The notes: generated by a model not told the origin, from the letters alone. Shown: positions 17,535 to 26,820, numbered from the stretch's first letter. The stretch: 64,000 nucleotides of DNA from Actinomycetes bacterium (GCA_023418505.1 JAEZZR010000011.1:62001-126000), one strand, 5' to 3'. A program made the numbers and translations.

Positions 17535-17580
17535 GGTTCTATAACACGGAAAAACACGGTTCTATAACACAGAAAAACAC
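17535..17580 (+). repeat. 23-bp direct tandem repeat, two copies
   Basis: The unit GGTTCTATAACACGGAAAAA plus CAC (17535-17557) is repeated at once (17558-17580) with one mismatch. Each copy contains a TATAAC -10-like hexamer, and the second ends 33 nt before the nuclease start. It may duplicate a promoter. Confidence 0.6.
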
Positions 17581-17612
17581 GCCGAATCCGCCCCATAACT
17601 TAAGCTGAAACG

Positions 17613-19256
17613 GTGCCTCACAACCCCGCCGAACCCACCCCATCCCCCAACCTCGAACTCGATCTCGGTCTCGCCGATACCACCTTCGTGGTCTTCGACC
17701 TCGAAACCACTGGCACCTCTGCCGGCGACAGTCAGATCATTGAAATCGGCGCAGTCAAGGTTCGTGGTGGCGAAACCATCGACACCTTCCATACTCTCCT
17801 TGATCCGGGCACTACTCTCCCTAGCTTTATTTCACAGCTAACGGGCATTCGGAGTGAGGATCTCGTCGGCAAGCCCCAACTGGGCACGGTGATCCCCCAA
17901 TTCCTGAAATTTGCAGCCGGTGCGGTGTGGGTGGCGCACAATGCGCGCTTCGACGTCGGGTTCATCCGTGCGGCGTGTACGCAGTTGGGGTTGGCGTGGC
18001 CGGCGCCGCAGGTGGTGGATACGTTGCAGTTAGCGCGTCGTACGCTACCCCGCGAGGCGGTGGGCTCTTTTCGCCTCGGCGCCCTGGCGAAGTACGTGGG
18101 TGCGGATACGCGTCCGAATCACCGCGCACTTGACGACGCGCTGGCTACCGTGGATCTGCTGCATTTCCTGATTGAGAAGCTGGGTGATTACGAGGTCGAT
18201 ACCCTAGAGACGCTCACCAACTTCCGCTTCACCACGAATGCTCCACGAGGTTCGCGGGTGGCGAAGGAGATTTCGCAGAAGCGCACTCTGATCGCCGATG
18301 TCACTCATAGCCCGGGCGTGTATATTTTCCGCTCTGCAGCGAATGATCCCTTATATATAGGCACGGCCATCGATCTGCGCCGCCGTTTGCTGTCTTATTT
18401 CAACGGCACCGATAAGCGCCGCAGGATCTCGGAGATGGTGCTGCTCACCGAGCGTGTAGAAACCATCGAATGCGCCCACGGGTTGGCCGCCGAAGTTCAG
18501 GAAGCGCGCCTGCTCGCCCACAGCCGTCCGCCTTACAATCGCCAGCGCAAGGAGCCCACGCGCGGCTGGTTTTTGGTCAAAGATACCGCCACCAACGGTA
18601 TGCGCCTGGCTCGCAAGCCCACGTCAACGACGAGTATCGGCCCATTCAAAAACCGCACTCTCGCTGATTTAGCTGCAGATCAATTGGGGTTTCGCGATGC
18701 GCTTTACGACGACGTGGCAAACGAACTCATCTCTGGCGGCTCTGCCACGATTGCAGCGTCGGTAGAGCGCATCGGTGAGTTAGCAGCCGCCGGCCGCTAC
18801 CGCCGCGCCGCCCAGTTGCGCGACGACACCGCTGCCATCATCCGTACCGTCGACCGCTTCCAACGCCTGCGTAGCCTGGCACTGCTGCCGGAAATGCAGG
18901 TAGCCTTCCCAGATGGCGCTGGTGGCTGGCATCTGTCGATCATCCGATATGGCAAGCTCGCTGCTTCAGCGACCTGCCCGCGCGGTGGCAATGTGGCACA
19001 CGTAGCCCGGCTGCTGGCGCAGTCGGCAGAAACGGTCTTTCCCATGCCGAGCCCGTATGGTGCCGCAAGCCATATTGAAGTAGGCGTGATCTATCGGTGG
19101 CTGATGCGCGATGACGTGCGCATCGGCCCCACCGTGGGCACCTGGGCTTCCGGCATCAATAGTTTGGCTACGTGGCGGCCGTGGGTGGAAAAGGCCGGGG
19201 AGGCTAATGCTTCAGAGCGGACTCAACGATTTCTAAGCACAACCCCGAAGCAATAA
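17613..19256 (+). CDS. DEDD exonuclease with GIY-YIG (UvrC-like) domain
   Basis: A 547-residue two-domain nuclease of the Rv2191 type. The N-terminal DnaQ-like exonuclease shows VVFDLETTG (about 25-33), AHNARFDVGFI (near 108) and HRALDDALAT (near 170), the DEDDh residues. The GIY-YIG domain begins SPGVYIFR near 231 with LYIGTAIDLRRRL, as in UvrC. The start is GTG 17613. It is thought to act in DNA repair, but the substrate is not established. Its 3' end overlaps the convergent trpD by 53 nt. It has no CTCCCGG words. Confidence 0.85.
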   Translation: MPHNPAEPTPSPNLELDLGLADTTFVVFDLETTGTSAGDSQIIEIGAVKVRGGETIDTFHTLLDPGTTLPSFISQLTGIRSEDLVGKPQLGTVIPQFLKFAAGAVWVAHNARFDVGFIRAACTQLGLAWPAPQVVDTLQLARRTLPREAVGSFRLGALAKYVGADTRPNHRALDDALATVDLLHFLIEKLGDYEVDTLETLTNFRFTTNAPRGSRVAKEISQKRTLIADVTHSPGVYIFRSAANDPLYIGTAIDLRRRLLSYFNGTDKRRRISEMVLLTERVETIECAHGLAAEVQEARLLAHSRPPYNRQRKEPTRGWFLVKDTATNGMRLARKPTSTTSIGPFKNRTLADLAADQLGFRDALYDDVANELISGGSATIAASVERIGELAAAGRYRRAAQLRDDTAAIIRTVDRFQRLRSLALLPEMQVAFPDGAGGWHLSIIRYGKLAASATCPRGGNVAHVARLLAQSAETVFPMPSPYGAASHIEVGVIYRWLMRDDVRIGPTVGTWASGINSLATWRPWVEKAGEANASERTQRFLSTTPKQ

Positions 19257-20313
19257 TCTGCTCGGCTTCGGCTACACCCTTAGTAAGAGCGGCGTAGATC
19301 GCGGATTCGGTGAGCTTGCTGCCCCAACCGCGACCCACGGCAATGGCTGCACCGGCATTCAGCACAACGGCGTCACGCACTGGTCCGGTCAGCTGCCCCG
19401 ACCACAATTGGCGTGCGATCTCTGCGTTGAAAACGGGATCCCCGCCACGGAGGCTGTCCGCGTCGGAAAGCTCAAAACCCAGCCGCTGCGGATCGATGTC
19501 GAAGCGAAGCACAGCACCATCAGCCACGGCGAAGCAATCGGTCTTATCTGCCACGGTGATCTCATCGAGTCCGTCGTATCCGCGCACAATCAGAGCCCGC
19601 TGCCGGCGCTGCGCAAAAGCACCCGCCATGGTTTCCAGCTGATCCGCAAACGCGCACCCCACTAGTGCCGCAGAGGGCTGAGCGGGATTGGTCACCGGCC
19701 CCAACAGATTAAACAGAGTAGGAACCTGAAGTTCTTTACGAAACGGGGCGGCAAAACGCATCGCTGGGTGATACGCGGCTGCAAATAGAAACTTTAAGAA
19801 GAAATCGGGACGCTGGGGCGCAGTAATACTGCCCTGTTCCAAATCCAGGCCTAGTGCTTCGAGCATGTCGGCGCCACCAGACTTCGACGACGCTGCCCGA
19901 TTGCCATGCTTAATCACCGGAATCCCGGCTGCAGCCACTACCACCGCAGACATCGTAGAGATATTAACGGTATGCGCACCATCGCCACCGGTACCCACAA
20001 TGTCGATGCCACCGCGGGCTACGGCATCAATGACTTCCGGATCGGCAACGTCGCGAGCAAAAGACAACATGATCGTGGCGGCGGTCTCTAGCTCGGTGGG
20101 CGTAATGCCTTTGGCGAAAAGCCCGAAAGCGAAACTGGCGGCCTGCACATCGGAAGCCTCGCCGCTCATGATGGAATTCATTGCGAAGGCAACGTCGTCA
20201 GAATTTAATTCTTGATGCTTGCCAATCTTGCCCAACACAGACGGCCACAGCGTCACGCCGTGGTTCACGTCGTGCTGTTGCTGGGTCGAGACTGCGTGAT
20301 TCATACGGGACAT
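19204..20313 (-). CDS. trpD: Anthranilate phosphoribosyltransferase
   Basis: TrpD-family enzyme that transfers phosphoribose from PRPP to anthranilate. The PRPP signature GTGGDGAHTVNIST and KHGNRAASSKSGGADMLEALG are clear. The frame is open to 20391, but the first 26 residues look untranslated; I chose ATG 20311-20313 (ATG 20302-20304 is also possible). Neither has a Shine-Dalgarno, and GATAAT lies just upstream on the coding strand, so the message may be leaderless. No other trp gene is nearby. M. tuberculosis also has a lone trpD (Rv2192c) at this site. The 3' end overlaps the nuclease gene. Confidence 0.87.
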   Translation of the reverse strand: MSRMNHAVSTQQQHDVNHGVTLWPSVLGKIGKHQELNSDDVAFAMNSIMSGEASDVQAASFAFGLFAKGITPTELETAATIMLSFARDVADPEVIDAVARGGIDIVGTGGDGAHTVNISTMSAVVVAAAGIPVIKHGNRAASSKSGGADMLEALGLDLEQGSITAPQRPDFFLKFLFAAAYHPAMRFAAPFRKELQVPTLFNLLGPVTNPAQPSAALVGCAFADQLETMAGAFAQRRQRALIVRGYDGLDEITVADKTDCFAVADGAVLRFDIDPQRLGFELSDADSLRGGDPVFNAEIARQLWSGQLTGPVRDAVVLNAGAAIAVGRGWGSKLTESAIYAALTKGVAEAEQIIASGLCLEIVESALKH

Positions 20314-20580
20314 CGTATTACTATTATCAATATTCGCCAGTCGACGCACGGCGAAGCGGAGGCGCACCAGTTCCGCGCAAGCTCTGAGCAACCGGCGCGC
20401 AGCCCCCGAATGCCCCGCAAAATGCCCCGTCGGAAAACAACCTCAACAAGTTCCCGGGTGTAGGAAAAATTTGGAAAATTCTCAGGAATCTTAAGATGCG
20501 ACCTGGGGTTTTAAAAAAAATTTGGCAAATTTGGGGGTTGCGATGTGACTACTCTTAAGAAAACAGTCATACTGATATGC

Positions 20581-21195
20581 GTGACGAGCGCAGTTGAAAA
20601 CCAAGGTATGACAGCATCGCGTCGTGCCGCGACACTAAACCGGCCCAACATGGTCAGTGTCGGCACGATCGTGTTCCTGTCTCAGGAATTGATGTTCTTC
20701 GCCGGCCTCTTCGCGATGTACTTCGTGTCACGCGCGAATGGCCAGGGTGAATCGTGGGATTGGGGTACCGGCCACCTCAACGTCCCGTACGCACTGGGAA
20801 TCACCATTGTCCTGGTTGCGTCTTCGTTCACTGCCCAGATGGGCGTGTTCGCGGCCGAAAAAGGTGACGTATTCGGACTTCGTAAGTGGTACCTGATCAC
20901 CATCGTGATGGGTTCCGTCTTCCTGGTTGGCCAGGTCTTCGAGTACATCACCTTGGTGGGCGAAGGTCTCACCATTCAGAACTCTGTCTACGGTTCCGTT
21001 TTCTTCATCACTACCGGCTTCCACGCAGCTCACGTGTTGGCTGGCGTTTTGGCATTCGTGGTGGTGTTGATCCGCGTACAGAAGGCAAAGTTCACCCCGG
21101 CTCAGGCAACCGCAGCCATCGTTGTGTCTTACTACTGGCACTTCGTCGACGTTGTCTGGATCGGCCTGTTTGCCACTATTTACTTCATCCAATAG
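20581..21195 (+). CDS. ctaE: Cytochrome c oxidase subunit III (aa3 type)
   Basis: A 204-residue subunit III with five membrane helices. The N-terminal half carries LNRPNMVSVGTIVFLSQELMFFAGLFAMYF and the C-terminal half FHAAHVLAGVLAF and YYWHFVDVVWIGLF, typical of CtaE. I chose GTG 20581 because the following TSAVENQGM resembles the start of C. glutamicum CtaE; the frame is open from 20545 and ATG 20608 also fits. It heads the ctaE-qcrCAB operon that encodes part of the bc1-aa3 supercomplex. Subunit I (ctaD) is not in the window, as is normal for corynebacteria. Confidence 0.92.
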   Translation: MTSAVENQGMTASRRAATLNRPNMVSVGTIVFLSQELMFFAGLFAMYFVSRANGQGESWDWGTGHLNVPYALGITIVLVASSFTAQMGVFAAEKGDVFGLRKWYLITIVMGSVFLVGQVFEYITLVGEGLTIQNSVYGSVFFITTGFHAAHVLAGVLAFVVVLIRVQKAKFTPAQATAAIVVSYYWHFVDVVWIGLFATIYFIQ

Positions 21196-21274
21196 GCCGC
21201 CGCAGTTTGCAGCGTCCGCGCTGTAACTAGGCACAAAGGCCCATCCACTTTCCACGAAATATAAAGGGAAAAAG

Positions 21275-22165
21275 ATGGAAAACATTAACCCCGTAAACGA
21301 GGAGCGCACCTCCTCGGCGGCGGCCCGGAAGACAAAGGGTCGCCGTAAGATGCGCCGTGCTGCTTCTGGCTTCATGGCGCTGGCTCTCGCCCTCACCGGC
21401 GCGGGCTTTTTGGCGAATGCTCTCACCCCTGATGCTCAGACCGCTACTGCTACGCAAGACGAAGCTGCGCTAATTCAGCAGGGTAAAGAGCTTTACGACG
21501 TCGCGTGTATCACCTGCCACGGTGCAAACCTGCAGGGCGTGAAGGATCGCGGTAAGTCCTTGATTGGCGTTGGCGAAGGCGCTGTGTACTTCCAGGTGCA
21601 CTCCGGCCGTATGCCGATGCTGCGCAACGAGGCTCAGGCAGGCCGTAAGACTCCTCGTTACAACGAAGAGCAGACTTTGGCTCTGGCTGCCTACGTTCAG
21701 TCTCAAGGTGGCGGTGCCGGTATCGTCCGCGATGAAGATGGCCAGATTTCGATGGCTTCCCTTCGCGGTAAGAACGCTGGCCCGAACGGCGAGATTGACC
21801 CAGCCGACGTTGCTCGTGGTTCAGAGTTGTTCCGCCTGAACTGCGCATCCTGCCACAACTTCACCGGTCGTGGTGGCGCTTTGTCGGGTGGTAAGTACGC
21901 ACCAAACCTAGACCCTGCAAATGAGCAAGAGCTGTACCAGGCTATGCTCACCGGACCGCAGAACATGCCTAAGTTCTCTGATCGTCAGCTCACCGCCGAC
22001 GAAAAGAAGGACATCATCGCTTACGTGAAGAACGCTTCCGAAACTCCTAGCCCAGGTGGTTGGGGTCTCGGTGGCATTGGACCAGTTGCTGAAGGTCTAT
22101 TCATGTGGATGGTCGGCATCGTAGTTCTCGTGGCCGTATCTCTCTGGATTGGATCCCGCCGATGA
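21275..22165 (+). CDS. qcrC: Diheme cytochrome c1-type subunit of the bc1 complex
   Basis: A 296-residue membrane-bound diheme cytochrome. Two heme c sites, CITCH (about 78-82) and CASCH (about 190-194), lie in two tandem cytochrome c domains. An N-terminal hydrophobic segment (about 33-52) follows the Lys/Arg-rich start, and a C-terminal anchor covers about 270-292. In Actinobacteria the second heme replaces soluble cytochrome c and passes electrons straight to oxidase. Methionine ligands probably lie in GRMPM and QNMPKF. The stop overlaps the qcrA start by ATGA. Confidence 0.95.
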   Translation: MENINPVNEERTSSAAARKTKGRRKMRRAASGFMALALALTGAGFLANALTPDAQTATATQDEAALIQQGKELYDVACITCHGANLQGVKDRGKSLIGVGEGAVYFQVHSGRMPMLRNEAQAGRKTPRYNEEQTLALAAYVQSQGGGAGIVRDEDGQISMASLRGKNAGPNGEIDPADVARGSELFRLNCASCHNFTGRGGALSGGKYAPNLDPANEQELYQAMLTGPQNMPKFSDRQLTADEKKDIIAYVKNASETPSPGGWGLGGIGPVAEGLFMWMVGIVVLVAVSLWIGSRR

Positions 22166-23373
22166 GTGATAACGCTAACAAGAAGTACAGCTCAGAAGAG
22201 CTGTCGAAAATGAGTAACGCCGAGCTAGCCCGTCTTGGTGCTGAGCTTGACGACGTCACGATCGCGTACCGCAAAGAGCGTTTCCCGATTGAGAATGACC
22301 CAGCGGAAAAGCGTGCCGCTACGGGCGTTGCTATCTGGTTGGCTCTCGCGTGTGTTCTAGCTCTTGGCTTCATCGCGGTCTACCTGTTCTGGCCATGGCA
22401 CTACAAGGGTCACGGCGAAGAAGGCCTGTGGTTGTACACCCTGTACACCCCAATGCTGGGTCTAACCCTTGGTGGTGCGATCATCTCCTTGGGTGTGGGT
22501 GCGGTCAAGTACACCAAGCGCTTCATTCCAGAAGAGATTTCGGTACAGCGTCGCCACGACGGCCCATCTGACGAAGTTGACCAGAAGACCATCGTCGCAC
22601 TGCTGAACGATTCTTGGCAGACTTCTACCCTCGGTCGTCGTAAGGCAATCAAGGGTCTACTTGGCACCGGCGCGGTACTGTCCGGTATCGCTTTGATCCT
22701 GCCCATTGGCGGCATGATCCGTAACCCTTGGAAGCCACGCCACCACATGGACGTCACCGGCGACGGTACGTTGTGGACCACCGGCTGGACCTTGGTCTCC
22801 GAAGGTGAAAAGGTTTACTTGGGTCGCGACACCGGCGCTATTGCCGAAGAAGGTTCTCACGGCTACAGCACCCAGGGTGTGTCCCGCCTGGTTCGTTTGC
22901 GTCCAGAAGACCTCTCCGCAGGTGCGATGGAAACCGTATTCCCGTTGCCTGAAGGTGATGTCAACGATGGTGCGGAATACGATCCAATGAAGGATGTTTA
23001 CGAACACCACATGCACTCGATTCACGGCTCCCGTAACTCGGTGATGTTGATTCGTTTGCGTTCCGCCGACGCCGAGCGCGCTACCCTGCGCGAAGGCCAA
23101 GAGGACTTCCACTACGGCGACTACTTCGCATACTCGAAGATTTGTACACACATCGGTTGCCCAACCTCGTTGTACGAGGCTCAAACCAACCGTATCCTTT
23201 GCCCATGCCACCAGTCGCAGTTCGACGCTCTGCAGTACGGTAAGCCAGTCTTCGGACCAGCTGCTCGTGCTCTACCTGAGTTGAATATCAAGGTGGACGA
23301 AGAAGGCTACTTCTACGCTGCGAGCGACTTCGTTGAACCTGTCGGTCCAGCTTTCTGGGAGCGTAAGTCATGA
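22162..23373 (+). CDS. qcrA: Rieske iron-sulfur subunit of the bc1 complex
   Basis: 403 residues from ATG 22162, which overlaps the qcrC stop (ATGA). Three membrane helices lie at about 57-77, 95-115 and 170-190, more than in mitochondrial Rieske proteins but normal for Actinobacteria. The [2Fe-2S] cluster motif is CTHIGC (near 328) and CPCHQSQF (near 347). It accepts electrons from menaquinol at the QcrB site. The stop overlaps qcrB by ATGA, so all three bc1 genes are coupled. Confidence 0.95.
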   Translation: MSDNANKKYSSEELSKMSNAELARLGAELDDVTIAYRKERFPIENDPAEKRAATGVAIWLALACVLALGFIAVYLFWPWHYKGHGEEGLWLYTLYTPMLGLTLGGAIISLGVGAVKYTKRFIPEEISVQRRHDGPSDEVDQKTIVALLNDSWQTSTLGRRKAIKGLLGTGAVLSGIALILPIGGMIRNPWKPRHHMDVTGDGTLWTTGWTLVSEGEKVYLGRDTGAIAEEGSHGYSTQGVSRLVRLRPEDLSAGAMETVFPLPEGDVNDGAEYDPMKDVYEHHMHSIHGSRNSVMLIRLRSADAERATLREGQEDFHYGDYFAYSKICTHIGCPTSLYEAQTNRILCPCHQSQFDALQYGKPVFGPAARALPELNIKVDEEGYFYAASDFVEPVGPAFWERKS

Positions 23374-25007
23374 GTAATCAAACCAAGCTAGCGCAAGCTG
23401 GCCGCAACATGGACGATCGTTACACGATGTCGGCCGGCATGCGTCGCCAGCTCAACAAGGTCTTCCCTACCCACTGGTCATTCCTTTTGGGTGAAATCGC
23501 ACTCTACAGCTTCATTGTGTTGCTGATTTCGGGTGTCTACCTCACCTTGTTCTTCGATCCGTCGATGGCAAAGGTGATCTACGACGGTGCCTACGCACCG
23601 CTCAATGGCGTGGAAATGTCCCGCGCTTACGAAACGGCACTGCAGATCTCCTTCGAGGTTCGTGGTGGTCTGTTCATCCGCCAGATTCACCACTGGGCAG
23701 CTTTGCTGTTCGCTGTGTCGATCATGGCGCACATGTTCCGCATCTTCTTCACTGGTGCTTTCCGTAAGCCACGTGAAGCTAACTGGGTCATTGGTTCGAT
23801 CCTGTTGCTCCTCAGCATCGCTGAAGGCTTCATGGGTTACTCCTTGCCAGATGACTTGCTATCCGGCGTTGGTCTGCGCATTATGTCCGCAATCATCATC
23901 GGCTTGCCAATCATCGGTACCTGGTTGCACTGGATGATGTTCAACGGCGACTTCCCAGGCGACATCATCATTCCTCGCCTGTACATCGCACACGTACTGA
24001 TCATCCCGGCATTGCTGCTCGGCTTGATTGCCGCCCACTTGGCCTTGGTCTGGTACCAGAAGCACACCCAGTTCCCAGGACCGGGACGCACGGAAAACAA
24101 CGTCGTAGGCGTACGCATTCTGCCTATCTTCGCTGTGAAGTCCATGTCCTTCGGTTTGATCACCTTCGGCTTCCTGTTCCTGCTGTCTGGCTTCTTCCAG
24201 ATCAACGCAATTTGGAACCTAGGCCCATACAACCCAGCACAGGTGTCCGCTGGTTCCCAGCCAGATATTTACATGCTGTGGACAGATGGTGCCGCTCGTG
24301 TGATGCCTCCATGGGAGCTTTACATCGGCAACTACACCATTCCTGCAGTGTTCTGGGTTGCCCTACTCTGTGGTTTGCTGGTGGTCTTGCTCTTCGCTTA
24401 CCCATTCATCGAAGCAAAGATGACTGGCGACGAAGCACACCACAACTTGCTGCAGCGTCCACGCGACGTTCCAGTTCGTTCCGGTTTGGGTGCGATGGCT
24501 CTGGTCTTCTACACCCTGCTGACCCTCTCCGGTGGTAACGACCTCATTGCCTTCCACTTCGAGATCTCGCTGAATGCTATGACCTGGATTGGTCGTATCG
24601 GCTTGATCGTGCTGCCTCCGATCGCGTACTTCGTCACCTACCGTATCTGCGTAGGCCTGCAGCGTCGCGACCGCGCAGTATTGGAGCACGGCATTGAAAC
24701 CGGTGTGATCAAGCAGCTGCCATCTGGTGCGTTCATTGAAGTTCACCAGCCACTAGGCCCAGTTGATGAGCACGGACACCCGGTACCACTGCCATACGAA
24801 GGTGCTTACGTACCTACCCAGATGAACGAGCTCGGCTCTGCCGGCCACCCAGGCCGCGGCGGCTTGCTAAAGCCAGACTCTGCCGAGATCGCTCGTAAGG
24901 CACATGAAATTGAGGAAGAGAATCACGAACAGCGCACTCAGATGTTCCGCGACCTAGAAGCGCGTAACGCTGAACAGCGCGCTCGTCGCGACGAACTCGA
25001 TTCCTAA
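23370..25007 (+). CDS. qcrB: Cytochrome b subunit of the bc1 complex
   Basis: A 545-residue membrane protein binding hemes bL and bH and oxidising menaquinol. Characteristic pieces include IRQIHHWAALLFAVSIMAHMFRIFF, GYSLPDDLLSG, AHVLIIPALLLGLIAAHLALV and MPPWELY, where PPW replaces the PEWY motif as in other actinobacterial QcrB. The C-terminal ~120 residues are a charged soluble tail (residues ~430-545) found in Corynebacterium and Mycobacterium. The QcrB Qo site is the target of Q203-type inhibitors in mycobacteria. A strong terminator follows. Confidence 0.95.
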   Translation: MSNQTKLAQAGRNMDDRYTMSAGMRRQLNKVFPTHWSFLLGEIALYSFIVLLISGVYLTLFFDPSMAKVIYDGAYAPLNGVEMSRAYETALQISFEVRGGLFIRQIHHWAALLFAVSIMAHMFRIFFTGAFRKPREANWVIGSILLLLSIAEGFMGYSLPDDLLSGVGLRIMSAIIIGLPIIGTWLHWMMFNGDFPGDIIIPRLYIAHVLIIPALLLGLIAAHLALVWYQKHTQFPGPGRTENNVVGVRILPIFAVKSMSFGLITFGFLFLLSGFFQINAIWNLGPYNPAQVSAGSQPDIYMLWTDGAARVMPPWELYIGNYTIPAVFWVALLCGLLVVLLFAYPFIEAKMTGDEAHHNLLQRPRDVPVRSGLGAMALVFYTLLTLSGGNDLIAFHFEISLNAMTWIGRIGLIVLPPIAYFVTYRICVGLQRRDRAVLEHGIETGVIKQLPSGAFIEVHQPLGPVDEHGHPVPLPYEGAYVPTQMNELGSAGHPGRGGLLKPDSAEIARKAHEIEEENHEQRTQMFRDLEARNAEQRARRDELDS

Positions 25008-25032
25008 AATTTCTCGCCACTGCGCTTCGTAG

Positions 25033-25076
25033 CCCCGCTTTTCGAAAACCAGATTTTCGAAGGGCGGGGATTTTTT
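25033..25076 (+). terminator. Terminator of the ctaE-qcrCAB operon
   Basis: CCCCGC and TTTTCGAAAA on the left pair with TTTTCGAA and GGGCGGGG on the right, followed by six Ts. Confidence 0.85.
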
Positions 25077-25125
25077 ATTGGAAATTTTCTGTCTGAGCAC
25101 GTCACAGGCATAAAATGAAATTATT

Positions 25126-26820
25126 ATGCCTACTCAATTAAATGCCCACGGAGTCTGTTTCGATTACGAGGGCACGCCCGTGTTAGATGCAGTTGATCTT
25201 TCGCTTTCCGACGGCGATGTCCTCGGTCTGGTGGGAGACAACGGCGCTGGCAAATCGACGCTGCTGTGGCTGCTTTCTGGGCGTCGTAAGCCTACTCGTG
25301 GCTCTATTACCCACGTAGGCACCCGAGTGTTGGGCTCGCAGGAGCTTGAAGCACCTTTCGAGGCCACAGGAGACAATCTCGTCGCCGAAGCCCTGGGGCC
25401 TGCTCATCGGCGCCTAGCAGAGCTAGAACAGGCCGCTACATCCCTTGCAGTGGCCACAGAAGCCGATTCCGCAAAGGCCGAGGACGCATATTCGCGCATC
25501 TTCTCTGATGTGATGGCTCACGACGATTTCAACGCCGATCACAATGCGGAAGTGGTACTCGATCATCTGGGTTTAAGTGGCGATAATGCCTCAGGTGCAC
25601 TGCTCTCCTCCCCTATCGCGGAGCTGTCCGGTGGCCAACGTGCGCGCCTTGGGCTTGCATTGACGCTGATCCGTAAGCCGGAGATTTTGCTTCTCGACGA
25701 ACCAACGAACCACCTAGATGCGCGCGGTCGCGAATTGGTAATTAACACCATCCAAGACCATCCAGGCATCGTGGTAGTCGCTACCCATGATCGGGACTTC
25801 CTGGATGCCGTGTGTACCGCAATCGGCGATCTGGTGGTGGGTAGACCTGGCCTGGAGCTGTTCCGCGGTAACTATACGGCCTATGACCGTCACCGTCGCC
25901 ACGCACGCCAACTGTGGGAACACCAATGGCGGGTAGAAAACGCCGAACGCGCCTCCCTCGAGGAAACTATTGCCAGTGCTAGCGAGGAAGCCGGCCCCAT
26001 TCGCGCCAAACGCGACAACGAAAAGATGGGCTACGGCCATGCCGCAGGTCGCGCCGATCGCCAAGTTGCCCGTCGGATCCGTTCTGCCCGCAGACGGTTA
26101 GAAGAGCTGGAGGAAGACGGCGTCGCAAAGCCTCCTGCCCTACTAGGTTTCGATGCCCCTTTAACAGCACCGCTATCGACGAAACGGGCGCCGGCGGGAA
26201 GCGATGAAGACTTCCACATCAAGATGCGTGGCGTGATCATTCCCGATCGGCTTCGGGTGGGCTCGCTGATTATTCGCCCCGGCGACAAGGTAGTGATCAC
26301 TGGCCGCAACGGCGCAGGTAAATCGACGTTGCTGCGTGCGATTACCGATGAAGTAACCCCTGAGGCCGGAGAGATTCGCATCGGCCAGCAGGCACGCGTG
26401 GCAATGCTTGCGCAGGAGCAGCATTGGAAAGATCCGCAAGCGACACCGCAAGAGCTTTACGACGCATTACATCGCGTCAACCCTGCAAACCGGATAACGC
26501 TAGAGGATCTGGGCTTATTAACGCAGCGGGATTGCCAGCGGCCGGTTGGAGATCTCTCTGTTGGGCAACAGCGTCGGGTAGCGCTGGCGTTGATCACTGG
26601 CAATCCACCAGATGTTTTGCTGTTGGATGAGCCGACAAACCACTTATCTGTGGAGCTCATTGAGGAAGTCCAAGATGCCATTGAGGCAGCAGAATCAACG
26701 GTGCTGGTGGTTACTCACGATCGGCGGATGGTGGATCGTCTTGCTGCACGTCATTTAAGTGTGGATGATGGCGAGGTATTCGAGCTTCCCAAAGGCCAGA
26801 AGCCTGTGGAGTTCGATTAA
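25126..26820 (+). CDS. ABC-F family ATPase (translation factor / ribosome-protection type)
   Basis: 564 residues with two ABC ATPase domains and no membrane helix, so not a transporter by itself. Domain 1: GDNGAGKST (about 38-46), LSGGQRARLGLAL, ILLLDEPTNH. Charged inter-domain linker at about 260-350. Domain 2: GRNGAGKST (near 392), LSVGQQRRVALAL, VLLLDEPTNH. ABC-F proteins act on the ribosome; some protect it from macrolides, lincosamides or pleuromutilins. It resembles the actinobacterial macrolide-type group (Rv1473-like) more than EttA in my reading, but resistance is not shown. The gene lies between qcrB and ctaF, with terminators on both sides, so it is an independent unit. Confidence 0.82.
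   Translation: MPTQLNAHGVCFDYEGTPVLDAVDLSLSDGDVLGLVGDNGAGKSTLLWLLSGRRKPTRGSITHVGTRVLGSQELEAPFEATGDNLVAEALGPAHRRLAELEQAATSLAVATEADSAKAEDAYSRIFSDVMAHDDFNADHNAEVVLDHLGLSGDNASGALLSSPIAELSGGQRARLGLALTLIRKPEILLLDEPTNHLDARGRELVINTIQDHPGIVVVATHDRDFLDAVCTAIGDLVVGRPGLELFRGNYTAYDRHRRHARQLWEHQWRVENAERASLEETIASASEEAGPIRAKRDNEKMGYGHAAGRADRQVARRIRSARRRLEELEEDGVAKPPALLGFDAPLTAPLSTKRAPAGSDEDFHIKMRGVIIPDRLRVGSLIIRPGDKVVITGRNGAGKSTLLRAITDEVTPEAGEIRIGQQARVAMLAQEQHWKDPQATPQELYDALHRVNPANRITLEDLGLLTQRDCQRPVGDLSVGQQRRVALALITGNPPDVLLLDEPTNHLSVELIEEVQDAIEAAESTVLVVTHDRRMVDRLAARHLSVDDGEVFELPKGQKPVEFD

Larger units (their letters stand above)
16978..17612. promoter_or_regulatory. 635-nt AT-rich non-coding region between divergent genes
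   Basis: I see no credible gene here. Two overlapping small open frames (17228-17501) have poor composition and no ribosome sites. The stretch contains clustered TCTCA/TGAGA boxes (17163-17197), a phased GTAAC/GTTATC array (17316-17366) and a 23-bp tandem repeat (17535-17580). It is also the boundary where the CTCCCGG word stops. Confidence 0.6.

Noticed and set aside
25126..26820. ABC-F gene as an export pump
   Set aside because: No membrane segments and no adjacent permease gene; the two-ATPase architecture is that of ribosome-acting ABC-F proteins.
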